NCBI GenBank assembly: GCA_016212045.1
Contig: JACRHO010000114.1
Coordinates: 1 to 41,005 of the forward strand
Source of the DNA: Candidatus Omnitrophota bacterium
Lineage (GTDB): Bacteria; Omnitrophota; Gorgyraeia; Gygaellales; Profunditerraquicolaceae
Direction of reading: 5' to 3'
DNA: 41,005 nucleotides
The notes beneath the pieces are model-generated. The model was not told the DNA's origin, did no database searches, and saw nothing but the letters and a program-made list of their open reading frames with translations. The translations under genes were made by a program, and so were the position numbers. Of the stretch, positions 1 to 8,218 are shown in pieces (positions within the stretch are counted from its first letter, which is position 1; each line of letters begins with the position of its first letter).

Positions 1-1545
1 CGCGGATAACGCATATTCTAACCTCGGAAAATATTTGATTATTAAATTCGTTAAAAAATTTAATTTGACTACCTGAAGCCAGTGCCGATATTCAACAGGC
101 AGGCCCGCTATATATGAATTTATTTCTTTAGAATCTAAATCAAAAAATAAATCTTTTTGGGAATCGTATATTTTTATAACTCTATTTATCTTTATTTTTT
201 TCTTATATTTGAGGTCAAATAAATATCCATCTTCATATTTGTGCCGCCTATTAAAAGGTTTGGCAACGATATTTTTGTTTACTGCCAGCTTAAAAACCGG
301 GATAGTTACCCAATGTTCAGAAAGAAATTCTATATGGCTAAAAGGACCGTATTTACTATATTGGTTACCTGAGACATAAATAATCTCATTGCCGTTATAG
401 TTATTCAATTCCTTATTATTCATTATGTTATGTATTACCCTTTGTTGCTGTAAATTCCAGGACCTCCAATGATTAGAAATACCAAGAATTGCAAAAATGA
501 ATATGCCCAGAAGCAAAATCCTTAATTTTTCTCTAACCGGCATGAGGAAAATAAGATATGTTAACAGAAATGAACCAAAGATGGTAGTTCTATTTCCCAG
601 ATTAAATGCTAACTCTGGATACATGCCTGTAAGGGAATATAGAAAAAATGCTGTAAGCAGTAAAATTACCATGCTAATGATAAGTTTGGAATCGTATCGG
701 TAATTAACCTTGCGATAGATTCTCTGGCAGATAAGTATAGCAATGAGGCCAATGATAAGCGAGACGCCGCTCATTTGTTTTAGCGCATAATAAATTTTTA
801 ACCAAAAGGCAGGCCCAAAAGCAGAATCAAAAAAGGTTATTATCTGGATGATGAAATTCTTTATTATCGAAAGAAAATTTATCTGTCCAGCCAACCTATC
901 TGTTCCCAACCCCAAGAATTTCGTCAGAAAAATATAATAAAGCGTAAATAATAAATTCGGAACCAAAATAACCAATGCTTGCTTAAGTTTTCTATTCAAG
1001 CTAAAGAGAAAAAAGAGACCTACGGCAATAGGCAGAGAGCCGTAAGATATAAATGAACCCATTAAAGAAAACAAGAAAGCCGGCACCAACCTATTATGAT
1101 ATCCCAAGTAATACGCATAGAGATAGAAAGCAAATGATAAGGTTAAATACTGCCCCATAAAGAAATATACAGTGGCATCGTGAGTAGGGAAAAATACAAA
1201 AAGAAATGAAATTAAAAATGCATCGCGAGGTTTTAAATAAATAGTAAAAAACTTCACGATGAGATAAAATGATATGATGACATAGAGAATTTTAGAAATA
1301 TTAACCGCGTTTTGGTTGTGAAGGCTAAACAGATGATACCAAGGATAATGGGTTATCTGTTCAAAGGGCGTATCAATAAAATAAAAAGGGCTATTAGTTG
1401 GTTTCTCCAGGCCTCTTGCCATTGCCATAGCCTCAAAGTCATCTGAAATAATACCCGTGTTCATAACTAAATAAACAATAAACGAAATATACAACAAAAA
1501 TAAAATTTTATCTTTTAGCCTATCCGCAGTTAAAATATTTATCAT
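1..1545 (-). CDS. GT-C-like integral membrane glycosyltransferase, partial (3' end outside window)
   Basis: An uninterrupted reading frame starts at ATG 1543-1545 and is still open at the left edge after 515 codons. It encodes a polytopic membrane protein: a first hydrophobic segment at about residues 14-28, then an acidic loop with Asp35-Asp36 in ISDDFEAMA, many further hydrophobic segments to about residue 350, and a soluble C-terminal part. An acidic pair in the first outer loop is the usual catalytic signature of GT-C fold enzymes that use polyprenyl-phosphate-linked sugars. The start overlaps the end of the upstream amidotransferase gene by 26 bases in another frame, so the two are probably translated together. 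The exact substrate cannot be told. No strong ribosome binding site is visible before the ATG. It could also be a polymerase-like membrane protein. Confidence 0.75.
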   Translation of the reverse strand, partial: MINILTADRLKDKILFLLYISFIVYLVMNTGIISDDFEAMAMARGLEKPTNSPFYFIDTPFEQITHYPWYHLFSLHNQNAVNISKILYVIISFYLIVKFFTIYLKPRDAFLISFLFVFFPTHDATVYFFMGQYLTLSFAFYLYAYYLGYHNRLVPAFLFSLMGSFISYGSLPIAVGLFFLFSLNRKLKQALVILVPNLLFTLYYIFLTKFLGLGTDRLAGQINFLSIIKNFIIQIITFFDSAFGPAFWLKIYYALKQMSGVSLIIGLIAILICQRIYRKVNYRYDSKLIISMVILLLTAFFLYSLTGMYPELAFNLGNRTTIFGSFLLTYLIFLMPVREKLRILLLGIFIFAILGISNHWRSWNLQQQRVIHNIMNNKELNNYNGNEIIYVSGNQYSKYGPFSHIEFLSEHWVTIPVFKLAVNKNIVAKPFNRRHKYEDGYLFDLKYKKKIKINRVIKIYDSQKDLFFDLDSKEINSYIAGLPVEYRHWLQVVKLNFLTNLIIKYFPRLEYALSA

Positions 1546-2671
1546 AAGTTATGCCCGGTAAAATATTCAACTTTGATAACAGCCGTATTGGCCATCGCAT
1601 CATTCTAATATAGCGGTAGTTAGAAGGATAATCTCTAAATGTTTTTGGCGCAAGCTTCATATAATTTTCAAACTCTGCCTGAGTAATGCCCAGCCGTTTG
1701 ATACACAGGTCTATTACTTTTGCGTCTTCAATAATATCAATCTTTTGCACTTCCTCTAATGCTATTCCTCTTGTCATTTGTCCAGAACGTATCAGGGCCG
1801 AATATATGAACTTCCTTCTGTCAATATTAAATTTAGTGCGGAAGACATAGGTCATCAAACTCTGATAAAGGTCATCATAATATTTTGACCCAGCATAAAC
1901 CCAACCGAGTTCTTTTGCAATAATCTTCTCTGCATCATTACGCACATAATCAACATAGTTAAGTATCGGAATGGCTATTATGTCTCTTATAAACGTATAA
2001 TAAAAAATATGCGAAATGCCTAAATTAAAACCCGGGTCAGCAGGCCGCCATTTCCGTAAGCGAACTGAGCCAAAAATCCGCTGTATGTTTTTTAAATAAG
2101 TCCCGTCTAAATAATTCCATTCTAAAGGAGATATACCTTCTGTACGAAATGAATATCCGGATATAATATATTTTATATTTTCCTTTGCGGCTGTGCCATA
2201 GAGCGCTGTTTCTATAGCTACATCCGTGCCCTCTTCTAAGTCCGGAGTGGATGCTTTTAAAAAAGCTATTTTAACATCCTTGGATTCTCTCCAGTCAGAG
2301 GTAACAGTTCTTAATTCCACGCCTAAAACTGCGGTGGCACGTTTTATGTTTTCGCCGGTTAGAGGATTTCCAAACCCATCATTAAAATGGACAGCCAACG
2401 GCCTTAACCCATATTGTTTGAGTAACCATAGCGTATAGGTGCTATCTCTGCCTCCGCTTACGCCTACGATGCAATCATATTTTCTGCCTTTGCCTTTGTT
2501 TTTTATCTTATCTAATAATCTCTTCAGCCTTAACTGACCTATCTCTCCCAAGGGATATGCCTTTTCCAGCTTATCGTGCATCTTACAGTAACTACATTCG
2601 CCTTGGGCATCAAATTTTGCGCCGGGAACAGAGCTATCAACTATACATCTATTACAGACCCTATATTCCAT
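1520..2671 (-). CDS. N-acetyl sugar amidotransferase, WbpG/PseA-type ATP-pyrophosphatase
   Basis: This 383-residue protein matches the N-acetyl sugar amidotransferase family (WbpG, PseA, WbuX), which turns an acetamido group on a nucleotide sugar into an acetamidino group using ATP and ammonia. A zinc-binding pair is visible (Cys6, Cys9, Cys26, Cys29), followed by the PP-loop SGGRDS at 72-77, where many relatives have SGGKDS. The middle region IISGYSFRTEGI and the later YAGSKYYDDL are typical of the family. It acts in the cytoplasm. WbpG normally takes ammonia from HisH- and HisF-like partners; none is present here, and the gene instead overlaps a nitrilase-fold amidase by 11 bases. Length is normal and the residues look intact. 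Substrate is inferred to be a 2,3-diacetamido uronic acid made by the fused dehydrogenase/acetyltransferase of this locus. Confidence 0.88.
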   Translation of the reverse strand: MEYRVCNRCIVDSSVPGAKFDAQGECSYCKMHDKLEKAYPLGEIGQLRLKRLLDKIKNKGKGRKYDCIVGVSGGRDSTYTLWLLKQYGLRPLAVHFNDGFGNPLTGENIKRATAVLGVELRTVTSDWRESKDVKIAFLKASTPDLEEGTDVAIETALYGTAAKENIKYIISGYSFRTEGISPLEWNYLDGTYLKNIQRIFGSVRLRKWRPADPGFNLGISHIFYYTFIRDIIAIPILNYVDYVRNDAEKIIAKELGWVYAGSKYYDDLYQSLMTYVFRTKFNIDRRKFIYSALIRSGQMTRGIALEEVQKIDIIEDAKVIDLCIKRLGITQAEFENYMKLAPKTFRDYPSNYRYIRMMRWPIRLLSKLNILPGITYDKYFNCG

Positions 2672-3506
2672 TTTTATAATATCTTTTTTTCTTTAACATT
2701 TCACCTATCTGTGTGCCCTTCTCCTGCCTTTGAGGAATATCTATTTCTGTCGTGATTAACTCTCCGGCAAACTCATTGTAATGGCCATTGGCGATAACGC
2801 CGTCTTTACCAACCACCAAAGAACAACCTACCATTTTCTTACCTTCGTAAGGCCCTCCTACTATATAACCTACGCTGGTAGCGCTAGCTACAATAAGGTT
2901 GTATAAACTTGCTAATGTATGATATGGCTTAACCCATTTTTCGCCATAAGGGTTTGTTCCTTCTATAATATGATAATCCACCGTCCAGGAAGAAGGAGAA
3001 AGTATAATCTGAGCTCCCATACGCGCAAGAGTATGTCCTATTTCTAAAGCATCTATATAGTTATCAGCGCATATATTTACGCCTATCAAACCCCAGGGCG
3101 TAGCCACTACTGAAAGATGCCTGCCCACAGCATAAAAATCATGCTCCACAACCAGTAAATTAATCTTATGGTATTTAAGGATAATTTCGCCGGCAGAACT
3201 AATCAGTATGGCTGTATTATAGATACGGTGGTCTAATTTTTCAGTTAATCCTGCGCAGATAAAAATCGCATATTTTTTAGCAGATGCGCAGAGTATATTG
3301 CTATATGGCCCCGGAATGGGTTGTGCCTCTGTTTTGGCGCTGGGATGCGTCCATCCCAAATCTAAAGATTCCGGCAACAGACTTATAGCACATCCTTTTT
3401 CGCAGGCCTCTTTAATCATATTTTCTGCGCGGCCAAGGTTTCTCTGCGGCTCGCCGCCTTCAACTAATAATTGACATAATCCTACTTTAATCTTATTCGC
3501 CAACAT
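2661..3506 (-). CDS. Carbon-nitrogen hydrolase (nitrilase-fold amidase), possible ammonia supplier
   Basis: The 281-residue product is a complete nitrilase-superfamily domain. The Glu-Lys-Cys catalytic triad is visible as Glu46 (LLPESLDL), Lys114 (YHKINLL) and Cys146 (NICADNY). Members hydrolyse amides or nitriles, and in glutamine-dependent NAD synthetase such a domain is the glutaminase that feeds ammonia to a PP-loop ATPase. Here the gene starts 14 bases inside the end of the GT2 gene and ends 11 bases inside the start of a PP-loop sugar amidotransferase, so tight co-expression is expected. I infer that it provides ammonia from glutamine or another amide to that enzyme; no sequence feature I can see proves glutamine as substrate. 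Alternatively it may be an amidase or N-acyltransferase that trims or modifies the glycan. There is no signal peptide, so it should be cytoplasmic. Confidence 0.88.
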   Translation of the reverse strand: MLANKIKVGLCQLLVEGGEPQRNLGRAENMIKEACEKGCAISLLPESLDLGWTHPSAKTEAQPIPGPYSNILCASAKKYAIFICAGLTEKLDHRIYNTAILISSAGEIILKYHKINLLVVEHDFYAVGRHLSVVATPWGLIGVNICADNYIDALEIGHTLARMGAQIILSPSSWTVDYHIIEGTNPYGEKWVKPYHTLASLYNLIVASATSVGYIVGGPYEGKKMVGCSLVVGKDGVIANGHYNEFAGELITTEIDIPQRQEKGTQIGEMLKKKRYYKNGI

Positions 3507-4191
3507 TTAAAAACATACGTAATTTTATAATCTGACTTAAAAAAGAAACTATAGTAGTTATATTATTTACTTTGGAATCCCCGCTTATTCTAGGCCTAAT
3601 TTGTATAGGTATACTTTGAATTCTATAACCTGCCTTCTTGGCTTTAATGATTAACTCCATAACTATCATCCAAGCTCTACCATGCGACACCAATTTAACT
3701 TTATTAAGAATCTGCCTTCTAACCATAAATATCCCTTGGAAGCGAGGTAATTTTCCAAATAATATCGTAAGGATAAACCTTTCGGCCTTTGATAAGAACC
3801 TGCCTATTGGTGGTAGTTTTGTATCTGGGATATAACCGAGAATCAAATCAAAATTCTCTATATATGGTATAAATGCATTAATATTGGTGGCGGGAAATTG
3901 CCCATCTGCAGGAAAATAGGTAATGAATTCTCCCCTGGCATCACGAAAACCACTCCTGTATACCTCACCTAAACCAAAATTCTCTAAATGATGTATAGTC
4001 TTTATATAATTTAGTTCATTCTGCAAGACATCAGCCAGCATTGGCGTAGTGTCAGAGCTGCCATCATTAACGATTATTATTTCATAGGGCTTATTTAAGT
4101 CTTCAAGCAATGTATTTATGTCTCTGGTCACCCACATGAGGTTATTTTCTTCGTTGAAGGCCATTATTACTACGCTTAACAAAGGAATCAC
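3493..4191 (-). CDS. Family 2 glycosyltransferase, dolichyl/polyprenyl-phosphate sugar synthase type
   Basis: This is a 232-residue GT-A protein of the DPM1-like part of GT2. The N-terminal strand LSVVIMAFNEENN and the IIIVNDGSSDTT motif bind the nucleotide, and PADGQF at about residues 95-100 takes the place of the usual DADGQ metal-binding motif. It has no C-terminal membrane helices, so it resembles the short soluble DPM1 form that passes a sugar onto polyprenyl phosphate. The start is GTG, and GTGA overlaps the stop of the upstream acetyltransferase by 4 bases. Such enzymes make the lipid-linked donor used by GT-C enzymes; several GT-C genes lie in this locus, including the one downstream at the left edge. 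Donor sugar unknown. Confidence 0.85.
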   Translation of the reverse strand: MIPLLSVVIMAFNEENNLMWVTRDINTLLEDLNKPYEIIIVNDGSSDTTPMLADVLQNELNYIKTIHHLENFGLGEVYRSGFRDARGEFITYFPADGQFPATNINAFIPYIENFDLILGYIPDTKLPPIGRFLSKAERFILTILFGKLPRFQGIFMVRRQILNKVKLVSHGRAWMIVMELIIKAKKAGYRIQSIPIQIRPRISGDSKVNNITTIVSFLSQIIKLRMFLNVGE

Positions 4192-4724
4192 TTTATTATT
4201 CTAATTACCTTGGCGGGAATGCCTGTAACTACAGTATGAGCTTTCACATCCCTAGATACTACAGAACCCGCGGCAATTTGAGCGCCCTTGCCTATTCTTA
4301 CCCCAGGAAGAACAATAGCACCTGTCCCGATATCACAATCATCTTCAATTATTACGGGGCTGAATTTTAACCTATTATGCAATATAGGAATGGATCTGTC
4401 TTTCAAAACATGCCAAGACGTAATTATCTTTACCGCTGGCCCTATTCCTACATTATTACCTATAGTTAATCCTGCGGCACTATGCAGAAAGCACTGTGGA
4501 CCGATCCATGTACCGCTACCGATTTTCATTTTATTTCTATAATATCCCTTGATTATCGCGTAGTGGCCTATATACACATTATCGCCAATCATTATATTCT
4601 CGGGATGAAAAACCAATACGCCATATTCAAAGATTACGCCATCACCTAAACTTGCGAACTCAGAACGCTTAAACTTACCACTGCCGTGAGTCTGCATTAT
4701 CTTATCTGAAACTTTATCTTTCAT
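4188..4724 (-). CDS. Acyltransferase with left-handed beta-helix (hexapeptide repeat)
   Basis: The 178-residue product is built of hexapeptide repeats, for example IGDNVYIGHYAII, IGNNVGIGPAVKI and IGTGAIVLPGVRIGKGAQI, and ends with VVTGIPAKVIR, the usual tail of the maltose/galactoside O-acetyltransferase group. These trimeric enzymes move an acetyl group from acetyl-CoA onto a sugar hydroxyl or amino group; the candidate catalytic histidine is in SWHVLKD. It lies directly after an SDR and a DegT aminotransferase, so an N-acetyltransferase acting on the amino sugar made by that pair is a good guess, with O-acetylation as the alternative. The ATG lies 11 bases inside the end of the SDR gene, which points to coupled translation. 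Confidence 0.85.
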   Translation of the reverse strand: MKDKVSDKIMQTHGSGKFKRSEFASLGDGVIFEYGVLVFHPENIMIGDNVYIGHYAIIKGYYRNKMKIGSGTWIGPQCFLHSAAGLTIGNNVGIGPAVKIITSWHVLKDRSIPILHNRLKFSPVIIEDDCDIGTGAIVLPGVRIGKGAQIAAGSVVSRDVKAHTVVTGIPAKVIRIIK

Positions 4725-5676
4725 AACCTATCCTCCTATACCAAGCAATAGTCTTGATAAGGCCTTCTTCTAAATCTATCTTGGGTTCAAACCCGAGCAT
4801 TTTTCTTGCCTTTTCTATATTAGGAATTCTTAACTCTACATCTACGATATTTTTTTTAACAAAAGTAATCTGGGACTTTGAATTGCATAATCTTTTTATA
4901 AGGTTGGCAAGGTGATAAATAGTTAAAGTATTTCTGGGATTGCCGATATTAAAAGCCTGGCCAATTGCTTTTTTATTCTCTAAGCAAAGGAGTATCCCAT
5001 CGATTATATCATCAATATAACACCAAGACCTTACCTGGCTTCCTTCGTTATGTATATGTAGGGGCTGGTTTTTTAATGCCCGCTTGATAAAAACATGTAT
5101 TGCGCCCATACCTACCTGCAGGGGTCCGAATATATTAAAGGGCCTGATGGAAAGGGCGGGAAAGCCATATTCTCTGAAGTAATTCAAGGCGAGGTGCTCG
5201 GTAGCTAGTTTGCTTACCGCATATGTCCAGCGCGCTTCTCCTACCGTACCTAACGAAGTGGGGTCTGTCTCGTTAACATTAAAGGCGAAACTACCGAATA
5301 CTTCACTTGTAGAAAAATCAATAAAACGTTCAATATTTTTCTCATTCAATGCTGCTTTCAGAACGTTGTGCGTCCCTAACAATGCCACCTCCATGGTTTT
5401 CACCGGCATAGATAGAACTGTATCTACTCCGGCGATAGAAGCAAGATGCACTACCATGTTAGATCCCCGGATGCTATGAGTTAACTTACCAATATCTAAA
5501 ACATCTCCTTTTGTAAAACTTATATTTTTATGCTTTAATAACTTGCTATGTATTAAGGCATTGCGATGAAGATTATCGTAAACTACAATACGGTTGTCTT
5601 CGATTATTCTTTTGATTAATGAACTCCCGATAAAACCTGCCCCTCCACTCAGAAAAACTTTTTTTCCTTTAATCAT
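4714..5676 (-). CDS. NAD-dependent epimerase/dehydratase (extended SDR)
   Basis: A 320-residue extended short-chain dehydrogenase. The nucleotide-binding GGAGFIG motif is at residues 10-16, the catalytic serine/threonine region is DFSTSEVFG, and the Tyr-Lys pair is in YAVSK. The segment RPFNIFGPLQ followed by SWCYIDDIIDGI is typical of nucleotide-sugar 4,6-dehydratases, 4-epimerases and UDP-glucuronate decarboxylases. All catalytic residues look intact. It follows an aminotransferase and precedes an acetyltransferase without a gap, as in modules that make 4-keto or amino sugars. A strong ribosome binding site (GGAGAA) sits 8 bases before the ATG, inside the last codons of the upstream gene. 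I cannot tell the exact substrate. Confidence 0.85.
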   Translation of the reverse strand: MIKGKKVFLSGGAGFIGSSLIKRIIEDNRIVVYDNLHRNALIHSKLLKHKNISFTKGDVLDIGKLTHSIRGSNMVVHLASIAGVDTVLSMPVKTMEVALLGTHNVLKAALNEKNIERFIDFSTSEVFGSFAFNVNETDPTSLGTVGEARWTYAVSKLATEHLALNYFREYGFPALSIRPFNIFGPLQVGMGAIHVFIKRALKNQPLHIHNEGSQVRSWCYIDDIIDGILLCLENKKAIGQAFNIGNPRNTLTIYHLANLIKRLCNSKSQITFVKKNIVDVELRIPNIEKARKMLGFEPKIDLEEGLIKTIAWYRRIGYER

Positions 5677-6807
5677 CTATGTTCTCCTTCTGGAGCAAAG
5701 CCGAATAGCGTCAAGCAATACTTCGGCTATACGTCCTTGCTCCTCCATTTTAAGGGAGTTATATAAAGGTAATGTCAGGGAATTCCGAAAGGCGTAAAAT
5801 GCATTTTTAAAAGAATTTAATTTAAACTTAAAATTTTTCTTATAGAAATCTAATGAGGGTATACAATATCCGCCGATTTGCGTTTCTATACCCTTTTTTC
5901 GTAATAAATTTTTTAACTTATCTCTATTAATACTATTGGATAACAATAGACAGTATGTCTGATAAACGTGCCTGTAATCTTTGGGGCTTTGTGGCAATTT
6001 TAAATAACCAAGAATTTCCATTGGCCTAAGGAGCTGGTTATAATTTTGCGCCAAGGCGATCCTTTTCTTAATAGTATTATCAATTCGTTTAAACTGAGAC
6101 ATAAGAATTGCGGCCTGAATATCAGAGAGACGGAAATTATAACCGCAACCGATAAACTTATTATTACGGAGGCCATGATTGCGCAATAATTGTATTTTTT
6201 CGGCTATATGCCCAGAATCTGTAATTACGGCTCCACCTTCTCCGCAGGTAATAAGTTTACGCGGATGAAACGAGAATACTGCAACATCCCCAAAAGAACC
6301 AACCTTTTTTTCCCGGATTCTAGCACCCAAGGCACAGGCTGCATCCTCAATGACAGATAAATTATACCTCTTGGCAAGACGCATAATTTCAGGCAGATCA
6401 GCCGGGAGGCCAAATTCCGAAACAACCATTATTGCCTTCGTCTTCTTTGTGATTAACCTGCTGATGTTTCCCACGTCTATATTAAAAGTATCCAGCTTTA
6501 TATCGCAAAAAACGGGTTCTGCCCCTCCTAATATAATAGAATTAGCCGTTGCAGGAAATGTAAACGCCGGACATATAATCTCATCTTTGCTCTCTAAACC
6601 TAGCGCCTTTACTGAAGCAATCAATCCAGATGTCCCAGAATTAAACATAAAGGCATAACGGATTCTATTATATTGCCGCAACCTGCTTTCTATTAATTTA
6701 ACGTACCTACCTTGCGTAAGCCAGCCACTCCTCAATACCTTAATAGCCACATTTTCTTCTTTTTGCGTAATATCAGGTTTAGATAAAGGAAATTTTATAG
6801 TTCTCAT
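5677..6807 (-). CDS. DegT/DnrJ/EryC1/StrS-family sugar aminotransferase
   Basis: A 376-residue PLP-dependent aminotransferase that adds an amino group to a keto-sugar nucleotide, normally from glutamate. The PLP-binding lysine is Lys184 in FSFHPRKLITCGEGG, the aspartate that contacts the pyridine nitrogen is in SVIEDAACALGA, and the N-terminal half has FNSGTSGL for phosphate binding. The length is normal. The stop codon is followed at once by the ATG of the SDR, so the aminotransferase and the SDR are a unit, with the acetyltransferase beyond. It differs clearly from the two other genuine aminotransferases in the locus, suggesting a different amino sugar. No clear ribosome binding site is seen; translation may depend on the radical SAM gene that ends 8 bases upstream. 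Confidence 0.9.
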   Translation of the reverse strand: MRTIKFPLSKPDITQKEENVAIKVLRSGWLTQGRYVKLIESRLRQYNRIRYAFMFNSGTSGLIASVKALGLESKDEIICPAFTFPATANSIILGGAEPVFCDIKLDTFNIDVGNISRLITKKTKAIMVVSEFGLPADLPEIMRLAKRYNLSVIEDAACALGARIREKKVGSFGDVAVFSFHPRKLITCGEGGAVITDSGHIAEKIQLLRNHGLRNNKFIGCGYNFRLSDIQAAILMSQFKRIDNTIKKRIALAQNYNQLLRPMEILGYLKLPQSPKDYRHVYQTYCLLLSNSINRDKLKNLLRKKGIETQIGGYCIPSLDFYKKNFKFKLNSFKNAFYAFRNSLTLPLYNSLKMEEQGRIAEVLLDAIRLCSRRRT

Positions 6808-6814
6808 ATAATAT

Positions 6815-8209
6815 TTAGCCGAATAGTAATCTTAATAAAACCTTGGCTCTTTTTAAAAGGCTAATCAAATCCTTTGGGCTCCTTATGGAGATTATCCTCC
6901 TGATGATATAAGATGGGTTTAAATAAAACTCTCTGTACGCCTGGTTAAAATATTGCGTAAGCTCCTTTGAGTTCACATCCCTAAGTTTTATATTGGCTTC
7001 ATTATACCTGCCAAAGTTCTCCCATCCTCCAGCGACAATCTCTAACAATTTTTTCCCTTTGGCCATATCCCAAACCTCTGAGCCAGGCAAAGGAACCAGA
7101 ACAGAAAACTGCGCATAATCAAGTTTTAGTCTTTTTGAGATATCAATAGTTTTTCTGATACTCTCTTTTGTATCATATGGTAATCCTATAATAAAAAGTC
7201 CGATTACCTCCATCCTGACTTCTTTTGCCCATTTAACCGCTCTGGTTATATCCTCTATTGTTTCGTTACGCTTGGCCAAACGTAGCACCGCATTATCCCC
7301 GGATTCAATGCCCAGCTGAATCCTGCGGCAGCCTGAATCCTGCATTATTTTAAGAAGTGGTTTTGTTAAATGGCCTGCGCGGGTAAGGCAATCCCACTCT
7401 AAACGCAGATTCCGTTTAATCAATGCTTCACAAATCTCTGCAGTCCTTTGATTATCTAAAGTGAATGTATCGTCATGAAAGGTAAACCTTTTTATTTTGT
7501 AATCAAGTTTTAATTTTTCTATCTCACCTATTATGTTGCCTACGCTTCTTTTGCGGTAACTTCTCTGATGTATAGTGTGCGCAGCGCAATATGTGCACTG
7601 ATAAGGACAACCCCTTGTGCTGATGAGCCCTACTACTGTGCCTACATGTTCATTTCCGTATTTTTCAATAGGCAAATCCTGATAAAGGGGATAGGGGAAG
7701 ATATCTATATTTTGCGCTAATTGCCGGGCCGGATTTTTTATAATACTGCCTCCTCTTTTATAAAATATTCCCTTAATTTTATCGATGCTCTCTCCGCGCA
7801 CAAGCTCTAGCATCGTAAACTCTCCCTCTCCATAAACGAGGATATCTATGTTACTGTTGGATATTGTCTCTTCTGGCAAAGCCGAGGCATGTATTCCTCC
7901 AATTATAACCTTAATATCGGGATCTATCTTTTTTGCAATTTCTGCAACTTTAAATGCCTCCTTAATCTGGACAGTGGTAGCGGAAAGCCCTATCCAACGC
8001 GGCGATTCCTGTCTAATTATCCTACCTACGTCATTTAAACTATCTGTAGAAAACATTAAATCTACTAACTTTACGCTACAGCCAGCCTCCTTTAAAAAAC
8101 TGGCAATATAGGCTATACCCAAAGGCGGCACGCCAAAATCAAGCGCCTTGATATCTATCCTTCCATAACTTTTGCCATACGGCATGGATAATAGTAGTAC
8201 ATCGCTCAT
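6815..8209 (-). CDS. Cobalamin-binding-type radical SAM protein
   Basis: The 464-residue protein has an N-terminal B12-binding fold (about residues 1-140) and a radical SAM core. The iron-sulfur motif CxxxCxxC is Cys201, Cys205 and Cys208 in STRGCPYQCTYC. In the B12 part, the GLSATT and IIGGIHAS segments match the SxL and GG signatures, but the DxHxxG motif is absent, as in the BchE/HpnP group where cobalamin is not bound by histidine. Such proteins often methylate carbon or phosphorus, or rearrange rings. It is one of four in this locus. A C-terminal region of about 120 residues follows the barrel. The reaction is unknown; C-methylation of a sugar or modification of a lipid carrier are both possible. 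Confidence 0.85.
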   Translation of the reverse strand: MSDVLLLSMPYGKSYGRIDIKALDFGVPPLGIAYIASFLKEAGCSVKLVDLMFSTDSLNDVGRIIRQESPRWIGLSATTVQIKEAFKVAEIAKKIDPDIKVIIGGIHASALPEETISNSNIDILVYGEGEFTMLELVRGESIDKIKGIFYKRGGSIIKNPARQLAQNIDIFPYPLYQDLPIEKYGNEHVGTVVGLISTRGCPYQCTYCAAHTIHQRSYRKRSVGNIIGEIEKLKLDYKIKRFTFHDDTFTLDNQRTAEICEALIKRNLRLEWDCLTRAGHLTKPLLKIMQDSGCRRIQLGIESGDNAVLRLAKRNETIEDITRAVKWAKEVRMEVIGLFIIGLPYDTKESIRKTIDISKRLKLDYAQFSVLVPLPGSEVWDMAKGKKLLEIVAGGWENFGRYNEANIKLRDVNSKELTQYFNQAYREFYLNPSYIIRRIISIRSPKDLISLLKRAKVLLRLLFG

Positions 8210-8218
8210 ATATTTAAG

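Noticed and set aside
497..703. 68-codon plus-strand frame near the left edge
   Set aside because: The minus strand here is one long open frame for a polytopic GT-C-like protein; the plus frame is its shadow.
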